NCBI RefSeq assembly: GCF_026420865.1
Contig: NZ_JAPCWC010000033.1
Span: 1-34,461, forward strand
Direction of reading: 5' to 3'
Length of the DNA: 34,461 bases
Origin: Novosphingobium clariflavum
GTDB taxonomy: Bacteria; Pseudomonadota; Alphaproteobacteria; Sphingomonadales; Sphingomonadaceae
Shown in pieces: positions 8,360 through 17,050 of this stretch; within the stretch, counting starts at the first letter, position 1; the number at the start of each line of letters is the position of its first letter. The notes under the pieces are model-generated. The model worked only from the letters and a program-made list of their open reading frames with translations, did not search any database and was not told where the DNA came from. The position numbers were made by a program, and so were the translations under genes.

Positions 8360-8887
8360 ATGCATATCAGGATCAGGAAATTCGGCCTCGCCGCAGCCCT
8401 TGCGGCCAGCGCCTTGACGGCCTCGGCCCCCGCCATGGCCCGTGACGGCTACCACGACCGGGGCGACGATGCCGCCATCGCGATCGGTGCCGGCGTCATC
8501 GGCCTCGCGCTCGGCGCGGCCCTCGCCGATCACGGCGATCGCCACTATTACGACCGCGGCTATTACGATTCCCGGCGCTATGTGACCGTGCGCGGCCGCC
8601 CGGGTTACTATTATTACTACGAAGGTTCCCCCAATCGCTACTACCAGGATCGCTACTACGACCGCTATTACGCGCCGTATTACCGCGACCGCTGGAGCCG
8701 CGGCCATGCCTGGGGCAATCGCGACTGGCGCGACGACCGCCGCGGCTGGGGCCGTGACGATCGGCGCGACTGGGGTCGTCACGACCGGGACCACCGCGAC
8801 TGGGGCCGTGATGTCTGCGCGACTGGGACCGTCATGATCGGGACCGGCATCACGACTGGCGCCGCTGATCGCCCCCGGACGTCATAA
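8360..8887 (+). CDS. Small exported Tyr/Arg/Asp-rich protein (paralogue B), apparent 3' frameshift
   Basis: A 175-residue frame starting at the ATG preceded by GGGAG (8346-8350). It has a signal peptide (about 25 residues, ending SAPAMA), a hydrophobic IAIGAGVIGLALGAALA stretch like paralogue A, then a tail rich in Tyr, Arg and Asp with repeated RDW/WGR units. After about residue 153 the composition changes sharply to CATGTVMIGTGITTGAADRP. The adjacent frame from 8818 instead continues the RDW pattern (RDWDRHDRDRHHDWRR) and stops at 8866-8868. A 1-nt loss around 8811-8817 would explain this. The original protein was therefore probably about 170 residues with an all-polar end. Function unknown; envelope location inferred. 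Confidence 0.75.
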   Translation: MHIRIRKFGLAAALAASALTASAPAMARDGYHDRGDDAAIAIGAGVIGLALGAALADHGDRHYYDRGYYDSRRYVTVRGRPGYYYYYEGSPNRYYQDRYYDRYYAPYYRDRWSRGHAWGNRDWRDDRRGWGRDDRRDWGRHDRDHRDWGRDVCATGTVMIGTGITTGAADRPRTS

Positions 8888-8914
8888 CCGCGTCAAGAAT
8901 ATCGAGTGAAAGGA

Positions 8915-8950
8915 TGCGCGGCGGCATTTCATGGGAAATGCCGCCGCGCA
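8915..8950. other. Perfect 16-bp stem-loop with ATGG loop
   Basis: The 16 nt at 8915-8930 (TGCGCGGCGGCATTTC) are exactly complementary to 8935-8950, leaving a 4-nt ATGG loop. It lies 28 nt after paralogue B and 58 nt before the glycosyltransferase start. No T-run follows on the plus strand, and on the minus strand only CCTTT. It could be a weak terminator, a protein-binding palindrome or an mRNA stability element. Confidence 0.85.
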
Positions 8951-9008
8951 CTGCTTCCCGCACATGGCCTTCCATGATCCGCACTCGCCAATCCCCGCAC
9001 GGGAGGCT

Positions 9009-10175
9009 ATGGGGCTGCCCATCATGGATATCGCCGACCTTCGGATCGCCCTCTTTTCGGGCAACTACAATTATGTGCGCGACGGCGCCAACCAGGCCCT
9101 GAACCGTCTCGTGGGCTACCTGCTCCGCCAGGGGGCGCAAGTGCGCGTCTATGCCCCGGTCGTCGACAAGCCCGCCTTCGAGCCGACCGGCGATCTTGTC
9201 GGCATTCGCGCGGTGCCGATCCCGACCCGTTCGGAATACCGCATCCCGCTCTCAATCTCGGGCAAGGCGCGCCGCGATCTCAAGGCATTTGCACCACATG
9301 TGGTGCATGTCTCCTCGCCCGATCCGGTCGGTCATCAGGCGGTCACCTGGGCGCGCACGCGCAACCTGCCGGTGCTCGCATCGGTGCACACGCGCTTCGA
9401 GACCTACCTTCGTTACTACAACATGGCCTGGGGCGAGCCGCTGATCGAGGCGATCCTGCGCCGGTTCTACCGCCGCTGCGATGCGCTGGTAGCCCCCTCG
9501 GAATCGATGGCCCAGTTGCTGCGCGAACAGCGCATGAACTACGATGTCTCGATCTGGTCGCGCGGAGTGGATCGCGAGATCTTCCACCCCGGACGCCGTG
9601 ACCTGGCCTGGCGCCGCGCCCATGGCATCGCCGACCATGAAGTGACCATCGGCTTCCTGGGCCGCCTGGTCATGGAAAAGGGCCTCGACGTCTTTTCCGA
9701 CACGCTCGACGAACTGACCCAGCGCGGCATCGCCCACCGCGTGCTGGTGGTGGGCGAAGGCCCGGCCCGCGAATGGTTCGAGGCGCGCCTGCCGCAGGCC
9801 GTCTTTGTCGGGTTCCAGCAAGGCGCCGACCTTGCCCGAGCCGTGGCCAGCATGGACATGCTGTTCAACCCCTCGGTCACCGAGACGTTCGGCAATGTGA
9901 CGCTGGAAGCCATGGCCTGTCGCCTGCCGGTGATCGCCGCGGCCGCCACCGGCAGCCAGAGCCTCGTCAACGACCGCGAGTCCGGCCGCCTCGTGCCTCC
10001 CGGCGCGATCCACCAGTTCGCCGAAGCGATCAAGGGCTATGTCGAGAACCAGGACATGCGCGAGGCCCACGGCCTTGCCGGCGAGAGCCGCGCACTGGAA
10101 TTCAGCTGGGACCGCATCAACCAGGCGGTGGCCGATACGTATCTGCGCCTGATCCGCCAGAAGACCCGCGGCTGA
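9009..10175 (+). CDS. Glycosyltransferase family 4 (GT-B, MgtA/SqdX-like)
   Basis: A GT-B fold glycosyltransferase of about 388 residues. It has an N-terminal acceptor domain (LRIALFSGNYNYVRDGANQALNRL), then a GT4 donor domain with GFLGRLVMEKGLD (about 207-219) and the EX7E motif ETFGNVTLE (about 291-299) that binds the nucleotide-sugar phosphates. It resembles GDP-mannose-dependent mannosyltransferases and sulfoquinovosyl transferases; donor and acceptor cannot be fixed. It may use the GDP-mannose made by the manC product at 25.6-26.6 kb. The start is uncertain: ATG 9009 follows GGGAGG closely, and ATG 9024 (MDIADLRIALF) is also plausible. Cytosolic or membrane-associated, probably making a glycolipid or surface glycan. 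Confidence 0.9.
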   Translation: MGLPIMDIADLRIALFSGNYNYVRDGANQALNRLVGYLLRQGAQVRVYAPVVDKPAFEPTGDLVGIRAVPIPTRSEYRIPLSISGKARRDLKAFAPHVVHVSSPDPVGHQAVTWARTRNLPVLASVHTRFETYLRYYNMAWGEPLIEAILRRFYRRCDALVAPSESMAQLLREQRMNYDVSIWSRGVDREIFHPGRRDLAWRRAHGIADHEVTIGFLGRLVMEKGLDVFSDTLDELTQRGIAHRVLVVGEGPAREWFEARLPQAVFVGFQQGADLARAVASMDMLFNPSVTETFGNVTLEAMACRLPVIAAAATGSQSLVNDRESGRLVPPGAIHQFAEAIKGYVENQDMREAHGLAGESRALEFSWDRINQAVADTYLRLIRQKTRG

Positions 10176-10184
10176 CCGTGAATG

Positions 10185-10209
10185 CCGGGTCTGCCCATAG
10201 GCAGCCCGG
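10185..10209. terminator. Weak hairpin between convergent genes
   Basis: CCGGG-T-CTGCC (10185-10195) pairs with GGCAGCCCGG (10200-10209) around a CATA loop with one bulged T. It lies between the stops of the glycosyltransferase and the convergent regulator. There is no T-tract, so termination is only inferred from position. Confidence 0.45.
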
Positions 10210-10222
10210 TCTTCGCGGTTGT

Positions 10223-11200
10223 TCAGACCGGCGCCGGGGCCGCCAGACCGATTTCCCCGAAATAGCGACCAAGCCCCTCGACGGCCTTGTCGGTCAGTTC
10301 GATGAAGGCCCGGCGTCTGTCGTTGTCATCCAGCACACGGCGGAACAGGCCGCCGTCGACCATCTGCCCGATCCAGCGCAGCGCCGTCGTCGGCGGCACA
10401 GCAGCCGCAATGCACAGCGAGGTCACCGAGACCTGCTTGCCTTCCCCTTGCGCGGCGGCAAGATCGAGCAGCATGTCCCAGGCCGGATCGGCAAACAGGT
10501 CGCCCTCGATGAAACGCGCGCGCAGTTGACGCTGGCGCAGGATCTTGCGCACAAGCCGGGCATCGGGCAACTGCGCCACCGCGCAGCGTCGCGGTGCTTC
10601 GCGCGCTAGCGGAATCGCCGGCTCCGAAGCACCGTCCGCTCCGCCGCCAGAGGGCGCCAGCCGATCGATCCGCCCGGCAATCTCGCCGACCTGCTCGGTC
10701 AGCCGCAGGATCATCAGCCGGTCGTCGTCGGAAAGCTCGCGCACGCGTCCCTGCGACATCGTTGCCAGCACCCGCCCCAAGGCGACCACCCGCTCGGCCC
10801 GGTTGGGATCGACCAGCAACAACGGGTTGGAATGGTCCATGCAGGCAAACACGTCATCCAGCGCCTCGACACTGGTCGAGACGATCAGCCGCGCCCCCAG
10901 TTGCGGCGCCCGCATGTCCAGCCGCGACAAGGCTGCCAGCGCCGCGCCATCAACCTGCGGGCAATCCAGCAGGACAACATCGCCGAGTGAACGCTCGCCC
11001 TGTTCCAGCAATTCCGTCAGCGTCGTAGCCGTGACCCGCAAGCCCGCTGCACCGGCATCCTCCCGCATCGCGGCGCGCACATGTGCACGGTCGGCAAAGA
11101 TCGAAACCGAAAGACCGGAACCTTGGCTGGAAGCGCTGCCGCCGCCATAGGCAAAATCGTCCGTGACAGGACCGCCGAGGGTGAAATCCGTATCATCCAT
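10223..11200 (-). CDS. Two-domain MarR-like winged-helix regulator
   Basis: A 325-residue protein. Residues about 30-160 form an alpha/beta domain resembling a response-regulator receiver or P-loop-like fold (SLGDVVLLDCPQVDGAAL near 72-90). The C-terminal part (about 210-310) is a winged helix of the MarR type, with LCIAAAVPPTTALRWIGQMVDGGLFRRVLDDNDRRRAFIEL giving the recognition helix and Asp/Arg-rich wing. ATG 11200 is preferred over upstream codons because GGAAGG lies just before it. The gene is monocistronic and follows hemH on the same strand. Binding targets and the N-terminal signal are unknown. Similar fused regulators occur in sphingomonads. Confidence 0.7.
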   Translation of the reverse strand: MDDTDFTLGGPVTDDFAYGGGSASSQGSGLSVSIFADRAHVRAAMREDAGAAGLRVTATTLTELLEQGERSLGDVVLLDCPQVDGAALAALSRLDMRAPQLGARLIVSTSVEALDDVFACMDHSNPLLLVDPNRAERVVALGRVLATMSQGRVRELSDDDRLMILRLTEQVGEIAGRIDRLAPSGGGADGASEPAIPLAREAPRRCAVAQLPDARLVRKILRQRQLRARFIEGDLFADPAWDMLLDLAAAQGEGKQVSVTSLCIAAAVPPTTALRWIGQMVDGGLFRRVLDDNDRRRAFIELTDKAVEGLGRYFGEIGLAAPAPV

Positions 11201-11327
11201 GTGCGTGCCTTCCGTGTTACCACGTAAGGGAACAGGACTAGAACACGAGCTCTTCAAGTCAAGAATTGCCGCGGTTAAAACCTTGTCACTCCAGGCGCTT
11301 TACCGGTGTCACGTCATCCCGGCCGCG

Positions 11328-12335
11328 TCACCAGCCTGACAGTTCGCGCCGCACCAGGGTTTCCAGCATGTCGATGCCGACACCAGTATCGTTGAGGCAG
11401 GACAGCACCGCGAAGTCCTTGCCGCCGGCCGCCTCGAACACTTCTCGTCCGCGGATCGCCAGTTCCTCCAGGGTCTCCACGCAGTCTGCCGAAAAGCCTG
11501 GCGCGGCAATCGCGAGACCACGAGTGCCGGCTTTCGCCTCGGCTTCCAGCACGCTTTCGGTGGCCGGTTCCAGCCATTTGGCACGCCCGAACCGCGACTG
11601 GAACGCAGTTTCGACACGCAAGTCCGCAAAACGCGACGCGAGGCGCCCGGCCAGCAGGCGAGCGGTCTTGCGGCAGTGGCAATGGTAGGGATCACCGAGA
11701 TCGAGCGTGCGCTGCGGCATGCCGTGGAACGAAAGCAGCAGCACTTCAGGCACAAAGGCCAGCGCCTCGATCTGCCGCGCAAGATCGGCTTCCAGCGCGT
11801 CGATATGTGCGGGATCATCGTAATAGGGCGGCAGGCTGCGCAATGCGGGTTGCCAACGCATCCGCGCCATCGCCTCGCCCACCTTGTCCCAGACCGAGGC
11901 GGTCGTCGCCCCCGAATACTGCGGATAGAGCGGCGCGATCAGGATACGCTCGCAGCCGGCATCCTTCATCGCCTGAAGGCGCTCCGGGATCGAGGGATTG
12001 CCGTAGCGCATCGCCCAGTCGACCACGGCGCGTCCATTCAGACGCTCCTGCAAGCCGCGCGCCTGCGCGGCAGTGATTGCGGCGAGCGGCGAGCCCGCCT
12101 CGGTCCAGACCTGGCCATAGGCATGGGCGGACTTGGCCGGACGCGTGCGCAGGATCACGCCGTGGAGGATCGGTTTCCACACCAGTGCCGGGATCTCCAC
12201 CACGCGCGGATCGGACAGGAATTCGCCCAGGTAACGGCGCACCGCAGGCGCGGTCGGCGCATCGGGCGTGCCCAGGTTGACCAGCAGTACGCCGATCCGT
12301 CCGGTGCGGGCATCAGGGTGGTCGGCAGGACGCAT
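11328..12335 (-). CDS. hemH: Ferrochelatase
   Basis: A 335-residue ferrochelatase, inserting Fe2+ into protoporphyrin IX as the last step of protohaem synthesis. Family signatures are VLLVNLGTPDAP near the N-terminus, YPQYSGATTASV (about 140-151), the active-site LLLSFHGMPQR (about 197-207) and GDPYHCHCRKTA. The C-terminal half has the conserved GFSADCVETLEEL. The chosen ATG 12335 shares one base with the stop of the upstream molybdoenzyme gene (TGATG); a GTG one codon earlier is the alternative. It is last in the mrp - molybdoenzyme - hemH operon, so haem supply is co-expressed with an Fe-S carrier and a molybdenum enzyme. Confidence 0.96.
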   Translation of the reverse strand: MRPADHPDARTGRIGVLLVNLGTPDAPTAPAVRRYLGEFLSDPRVVEIPALVWKPILHGVILRTRPAKSAHAYGQVWTEAGSPLAAITAAQARGLQERLNGRAVVDWAMRYGNPSIPERLQAMKDAGCERILIAPLYPQYSGATTASVWDKVGEAMARMRWQPALRSLPPYYDDPAHIDALEADLARQIEALAFVPEVLLLSFHGMPQRTLDLGDPYHCHCRKTARLLAGRLASRFADLRVETAFQSRFGRAKWLEPATESVLEAEAKAGTRGLAIAAPGFSADCVETLEELAIRGREVFEAAGGKDFAVLSCLNDTGVGIDMLETLVRRELSGW

Positions 12336-14617
12336 CACAGTTCCTCGGCAAACAGGGGGAGGCGGCGGAAACGCAGGCCCGTCGCCGAATAGAGGGCATT
12401 GGCAATGGCCGGGGCGACAACCGCCACGCCCAGTTCACCCGGATCGGCGGGTTCCGCATCGCTGTCGATGAAATCCACCTCGATCCGCGGGCAATCGGCC
12501 AGCACCGGCAGCGCCATCTCGCCGAGCCGATCGCTGTCGGGCCGCCCTCCCACGTAGCGCGGCGCACACCCGAGCGCGAGACCGATCCCGAAGACCAGGC
12601 CGCCCTCGATCTGTTGGCGGGCGATGTCGAGATTGACGATCCGGCCGATGTCGACAACCGCGCTGAGCCGGTCGACCCGCACGCCGTTTTCGTCCCGCCG
12701 GGCGCTGGCGACAAGCGCGATGCGTCCCTCGCCGATGCCATGGCAGGCAATGCCCTGTCCGCTGTTGTCGCTGCCGCCGCCCCATTCGGACAGTGTGGCT
12801 ACGCGCTGAAGGCACTCGGCCAGGCGGGTGTCCTGCCCCAGCATCGCCATGCGATAGGACAGCGGTTCGCGGCCCGCGCGGTGGGCCAGTTCGTCGACAA
12901 AACTCTCGTTGAAGAATGCCGTATAGCCATGGGCATTGCCACGCATGCGAGCGGTAGGCAGGTCGATGGCAGCGGGCGCGTGGTCGACCGCGACGGCCGG
13001 GATCGCGTAAGGCGGCACCGCTCCTTCAAGCGCCTGGGGATCAACCATGCCGGCAACCGCGGCGCTCGCCTCCCTCGGCCTGTCGCCCGCGAACATGCGG
13101 CGGCCGAATTCGCGCGCGCTGGCCGGGGCCGCGACCCGCGCGCGCCAGGCCGCGATGCCGCCTTCGGCATCGGGACGCGCGGCCATGACGGCAACGGCAG
13201 GCGTTCGCGGGAAAGCGGCACGAAATTCCTCGCCGCGCGGCCAGGTGAGCTGGACGGGTCTCTCCGCCTCCTTGGCCAGCACAGCCACCTGGGCCGCATG
13301 GAGGCATTCCAGCCGCCGGTCGAAACTGCCGCCCAGCGCCATCGGGTAGAGCACGACATCGCTGCTGCCGATGCCGATGGCCTGTGCCGCGGCCGCCCGT
13401 GCCGCCTCAGGCGCCTGGGTGCCGATCCACAACTCCAGCCGGCCATCGGCGTAGCGCGCGGTGGCGCTGGCGGTCTCGATCATGGCGTGGGTCGCGGGTG
13501 CCACTTCATAGCGGATCTGCACCGGCAGCAAGCCGTCTACCGCCTCGCCGTCACCGGCCAGATGGATACGCTCGGCCTCGCCGCTGCGCATCGCGCCGTC
13601 GAGGGCATTGTCGATCGCATCGCTGTCGAGCGCACCGATCACCCGGTAACGCGGCTGCGCGCGCACCAGAGCGGCTTCCGCGCTCCACCAGTCATCGGCA
13701 AGCGCGGCGATCCAGCCCTCGCCCTTGACGAACCGCCGGAAGCCGCGAAGCGACCTCGCTGCGGCCTCGCCCACATCCGAGACTTCCGCCATCGCCCCCG
13801 TGCCGCCGACCAGCGGCGCGTGGCGGATCGAGGCGCGCAGCATGTCGGGCAGGCGCACGTCTCCGGCAAAGACCCAGGAACCGTCCACTTTCGAAGGCAG
13901 GTCGAGGCGAGGATAGCGCAGCGGTGCACCCGGCGGAAATTCGCCGGGCTTCTCGGCCGGGAAGTCGGGCCGCAGCGGCGGCGGGTCGGGCGGTGAAAAC
14001 GCCGCCGCCTCGGCCGCCAATGCGCCGAATGACAGCACCTTGCCCGCATGATGGACCAGCCCTTGCGACACGTCGCACGCTTCCGCCGCGACGCCCCAGC
14101 GCGCCGCCGCCGCCTGCGCCAGCAAGGCCCGCGCCGATGCCGCCGCCGCGCGCAGAGGCGCCTCGTAAGCGGCCTGCGCAGTGCCATCGGCGGTCACATT
14201 GAAGCGGTGGTCCTGCGCCCAGCGCCGCGCCAGATAGCCATCCGGCTTTTCCGCCAGCCTCGGCACACCCGGCAGCCACTGCGGCGCCCAGAACGGCGCC
14301 CACTTCGCCGCCAGCACGGTGTTCGCATAGTGCGCGCTGACCGGCGCCGGCTCGACCGCGACCTGCCGCCAGTCCGCGCCGAGTTCCCAGGCCACGATCT
14401 GCGGCAGGAGCGTGGTCACGCCCTGCCCCATCTCGACTTGCGGCACGGCGACGCTCACCACCCCGTCAGCCGCGATCTTGATCCAGGCCCCAAAGGCATA
14501 TTCGTCGCGGTCCGGCTCGAGCGGGAGAGGGAACCGCCGTGGTCGCAGCAGGAAGCCGACTGCCAGCCCGCCGCCCGCGAGCCCGCCGATCAGCACGCCG
14601 CGACGGGACAGCTTCAT
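12335..14617 (-). CDS. Molybdenum hydroxylase large subunit (IorB-like), Tat-exported
   Basis: A 760-residue xanthine dehydrogenase-family molybdopterin-binding subunit, closest in plan to isoquinoline 1-oxidoreductase beta subunits and membrane aldehyde dehydrogenases. The N-terminus has a twin-arginine signal (SRRGVLIGGLAGGG). Cofactor-binding landmarks are QVEMGQGVTTLLPQ (about residues 60-73), GGSFDRRLE (about 431-439) and RGNAHGYTAFFNESFVDEL. PGELGVAVVAPAIANALY near the C-terminus supplies the expected catalytic Glu. These enzymes need a small 2Fe-2S subunit (IorA) and usually a cytochrome c partner; neither gene is adjacent. The ATG overlaps the mrp stop (TGATG). Substrate unknown, probably an aldehyde or N-heterocycle in the periplasm. 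Confidence 0.88.
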   Translation of the reverse strand: MKLSRRGVLIGGLAGGGLAVGFLLRPRRFPLPLEPDRDEYAFGAWIKIAADGVVSVAVPQVEMGQGVTTLLPQIVAWELGADWRQVAVEPAPVSAHYANTVLAAKWAPFWAPQWLPGVPRLAEKPDGYLARRWAQDHRFNVTADGTAQAAYEAPLRAAAASARALLAQAAAARWGVAAEACDVSQGLVHHAGKVLSFGALAAEAAAFSPPDPPPLRPDFPAEKPGEFPPGAPLRYPRLDLPSKVDGSWVFAGDVRLPDMLRASIRHAPLVGGTGAMAEVSDVGEAAARSLRGFRRFVKGEGWIAALADDWWSAEAALVRAQPRYRVIGALDSDAIDNALDGAMRSGEAERIHLAGDGEAVDGLLPVQIRYEVAPATHAMIETASATARYADGRLELWIGTQAPEAARAAAAQAIGIGSSDVVLYPMALGGSFDRRLECLHAAQVAVLAKEAERPVQLTWPRGEEFRAAFPRTPAVAVMAARPDAEGGIAAWRARVAAPASAREFGRRMFAGDRPREASAAVAGMVDPQALEGAVPPYAIPAVAVDHAPAAIDLPTARMRGNAHGYTAFFNESFVDELAHRAGREPLSYRMAMLGQDTRLAECLQRVATLSEWGGGSDNSGQGIACHGIGEGRIALVASARRDENGVRVDRLSAVVDIGRIVNLDIARQQIEGGLVFGIGLALGCAPRYVGGRPDSDRLGEMALPVLADCPRIEVDFIDSDAEPADPGELGVAVVAPAIANALYSATGLRFRRLPLFAEEL

Positions 14618-15615
14618 CAAAGCGCCGCCTGCGAACCGGGCTGCAACGGACGCTGGACCAGCCAGTCGTTCACGCGGGTCGCCAGCGCCAGGAAGGCTTG
14701 CACCTGCGGACCGTCCCCGGCTGCAATCGGGTTCCCGGCATCGCTTTCACGCCGGATCGCGATGTCGAGCGGGATGCGCCCGAGGAAATCGAGGCCCATC
14801 GCGGCGGCCGCCGCCTCGGCGCCGCCGACCCCGAAGGGATCGCTGACTTCACCGCAGTGCGGGCAGGCATAACCGGCCATGTTCTCGATCACGCCGACCA
14901 CCGGTACGCCGCCCTTCTCGAACAGGCTCACCGCGCGCGCCGCGTCCATCAGCGCAAGGTCCTGCGGGGTCGAGACGATCACCGCTCCGGTCGGCTTGAA
15001 CTTCTGCAGCATCGTCAGTTGCACGTCGCCGGTGCCGGGCGGCAGGTCGACAACGATGATCTCGGCATTGTCCCAGTGCGCCTCGAGGAACTGCGTGACC
15101 GCCCCCGCCACCATCGATCCGCGCCAGGCGATCGCGGCGCCAGGCTCGGTCAGTTGCGCCATCGACAGCATCGGCACCCCCCAGCGGCTCGCCACCGGCA
15201 CCAGCCGGTTCTCGTGGGCGACCGGGCGCTGCCCCTCGGTACCCAGCAGGCGCGCCTGCGACGGCCCGGAAATGTCGGCATCGACCAGTCCGACCTTGCG
15301 CCCAAGCCGTGCCAGCGCAACCGCGAGGTTCGCAGACAGCGTGGACTTGCCGACCCCGCCCTTGCCCGATCCCACCGCGAGGATAACCGGCTGCACCTTG
15401 TCCGCCATGATCGCCACGTGGACTTGCGCAACGCCGTCCGCTCCCGTCAGCGCGGCGCGCAACTGCGCCTCCAGCGCCGGACGCTCCTGCACCTCGAGGC
15501 CGGTTGCATCGACCACCAGCGTCACCCGTCCTGCGGACAGGCGCAGGGATCGCACCCGCTCCGCCAATGCCGCGGGCAAGAGGGACTTGAGGCGGTCGGC
15601 ATCGAGGCTGTTCAT
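14617..15615 (-). CDS. mrp: Mrp/ApbC/NBP35-type Fe-S cluster carrier ATPase
   Basis: A 332-residue P-loop ATPase of the Mrp/ApbC family, which carries and delivers 4Fe-4S clusters. The N-terminal 70 residues are a short DUF59-like region. The deviant Walker A is GKGGVGKST (84-92), then DADISGPSQ (112-120), DLPPGTGDVQLT (190-201) and the cluster-binding CPHC (Cys251, Cys254). ATG 15615 has AAGGA just upstream and is preferred although the frame stays open for about 770 nt further, opposite hflK. It is first in the operon with the molybdoenzyme and hemH genes and divergent from hflK. Confidence 0.93.
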   Translation of the reverse strand: MNSLDADRLKSLLPAALAERVRSLRLSAGRVTLVVDATGLEVQERPALEAQLRAALTGADGVAQVHVAIMADKVQPVILAVGSGKGGVGKSTLSANLAVALARLGRKVGLVDADISGPSQARLLGTEGQRPVAHENRLVPVASRWGVPMLSMAQLTEPGAAIAWRGSMVAGAVTQFLEAHWDNAEIIVVDLPPGTGDVQLTMLQKFKPTGAVIVSTPQDLALMDAARAVSLFEKGGVPVVGVIENMAGYACPHCGEVSDPFGVGGAEAAAAAMGLDFLGRIPLDIAIRRESDAGNPIAAGDGPQVQAFLALATRVNDWLVQRPLQPGSQAAL

Positions 15616-15829
15616 GAGGTCCTTGCAGGATTGATCCGGCCGCAAACAGGCGACCCTTGGCTGGCGTAATGTCCGCTCAGGTGGCGCAGTCGAGGAAAAA
15701 GGGCAAGAGAGGCACTGTTTTTGACGAAAAAGGGTTCCTATAGATAGCCGCATGACAGCTTTCGGTGACGCAATCTCTCGCGCCGGCTCCGGCCCAGCAC
15801 ACGACGCCCCTTCAGGTGAAGCACGGACG

Positions 15830-17050
15830 ATGGACATTCTGGCGATGACCGGCCGCAAGAGCCCCTGGGGTTCGGACGGCGGCAACGGCGACGGCAATGA
15901 TGACGGCGAGGAGAACGGGACCCGGCCCGCAGAAGAATCCGGCGACGGCACTGGCAAGCCCGATCGTCCCGCCCCGGACCGCGAGCCTTCTTCCGGCAAT
16001 GAAACCCCCGGCGAACCGCGTGGTCCCCGCAATCCCTGGCTGCCCAGCAGCGGCACACCGCCGCGCCGTGCGGCCGGCATCGAGGACATCTTCCGTGCCC
16101 GCGACCCGCGCCGTGGCGGCGGCCCCGGCAACGGCCCCGGCGGCTTCCCCAACCTGCCGCGCCGCGCCGACGGCCGCTCGTGGCTGCCCATCGGTATCGC
16201 GGTAGCGGTCGTGGCGATGCTCGGCGCCTCCTGCGTGCACGTGCTCGGCCCGTCGGAAAAGGGCATCGTTACCCGCCTCGGCCATTTCTCGCGCGTGATC
16301 GATGACGGTTTCTCGCTCACCTTGCCCTGGCCGATCGAGCAGGTCGAAGTGACCGATGTCGGCACCTTCACGGTCGACACCATTCCCGATGGCGACGGCG
16401 AGAAGCTGATGCTGACCGGCGACCAGAACCTGGTCGACCTCAGCTATCAGGTGCGCTGGAACATCAAGAACCTGACCGACTATTCCTACCGCCTCACCGA
16501 CCCCAAGGGCACGGTGCGCGAAGTCGCCGAAGCCGCGATGCGTGCCTCGATCGGACAGATCTCGCTCAACGATGCGCTGTCCGGCGCCGGGCGCGCGCGG
16601 GTGGAGCAGGACGTGCGCGAACGCACCCAGCGCATTCTCGATGCCTACCGCGTCGGTGTCGCCATCCAGGGCGTCGAAATCAAGAAGGCCGATCCGCCAT
16701 CAAAGACCCGCGCCGCCTTCGACAATGTCAACGTCGCCCGCCAGGACGCCGATCGTGATCGTTCGAATGCCCGCGCGGGCGCCCAGCAAGTGCTCGCCCG
16801 CGCTCAAGGCGAGGCCGCACAGTTCGACAAGGTCTACGAGGAATACAAGCTCGCGCCCGAAGTCACCAAGCGGCGCATGTATTACGAGACGATGGAACGC
16901 GTGATCTCGCAGAACGACACTGTCGTCGCCGAACCGAAGAACATGAACACGTACCTCCCCTTGCCCGACCTCAAGCGCCGGGCCGAGCAGCCGACCGGAG
17001 ACATCACGGTGACCGCGTCGCCCTCGTCCAGCACCCAGGGAGGCCAGTGA
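15830..17050 (+). CDS. hflK: HflK, regulator of FtsH protease
   Basis: A roughly 406-residue SPFH/Band-7 protein that with HflC surrounds FtsH in the inner membrane. It starts with a Gly/Asp/Pro-rich cytoplasmic stretch of about 110 residues beginning MDILAMTGRKSPWG. One membrane segment follows (LPIGIAVAVVAMLGASCVHV), then the SPFH domain (GPSEKGIVTRLGHFSRVIDDG onward) and a helical region containing ARAQGEAAQFDKVYEEY. Start choice is uncertain: ATG 15830 follows AGGTGA; ATG 15845 and ATG 15752 are alternatives. The stop overlaps hflC (TGATG). TTGACG and TATAGA at 15723-15746 are only 12 nt apart, so no promoter is called. Confidence 0.94.
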   Translation: MDILAMTGRKSPWGSDGGNGDGNDDGEENGTRPAEESGDGTGKPDRPAPDREPSSGNETPGEPRGPRNPWLPSSGTPPRRAAGIEDIFRARDPRRGGGPGNGPGGFPNLPRRADGRSWLPIGIAVAVVAMLGASCVHVLGPSEKGIVTRLGHFSRVIDDGFSLTLPWPIEQVEVTDVGTFTVDTIPDGDGEKLMLTGDQNLVDLSYQVRWNIKNLTDYSYRLTDPKGTVREVAEAAMRASIGQISLNDALSGAGRARVEQDVRERTQRILDAYRVGVAIQGVEIKKADPPSKTRAAFDNVNVARQDADRDRSNARAGAQQVLARAQGEAAQFDKVYEEYKLAPEVTKRRMYYETMERVISQNDTVVAEPKNMNTYLPLPDLKRRAEQPTGDITVTASPSSSTQGGQ

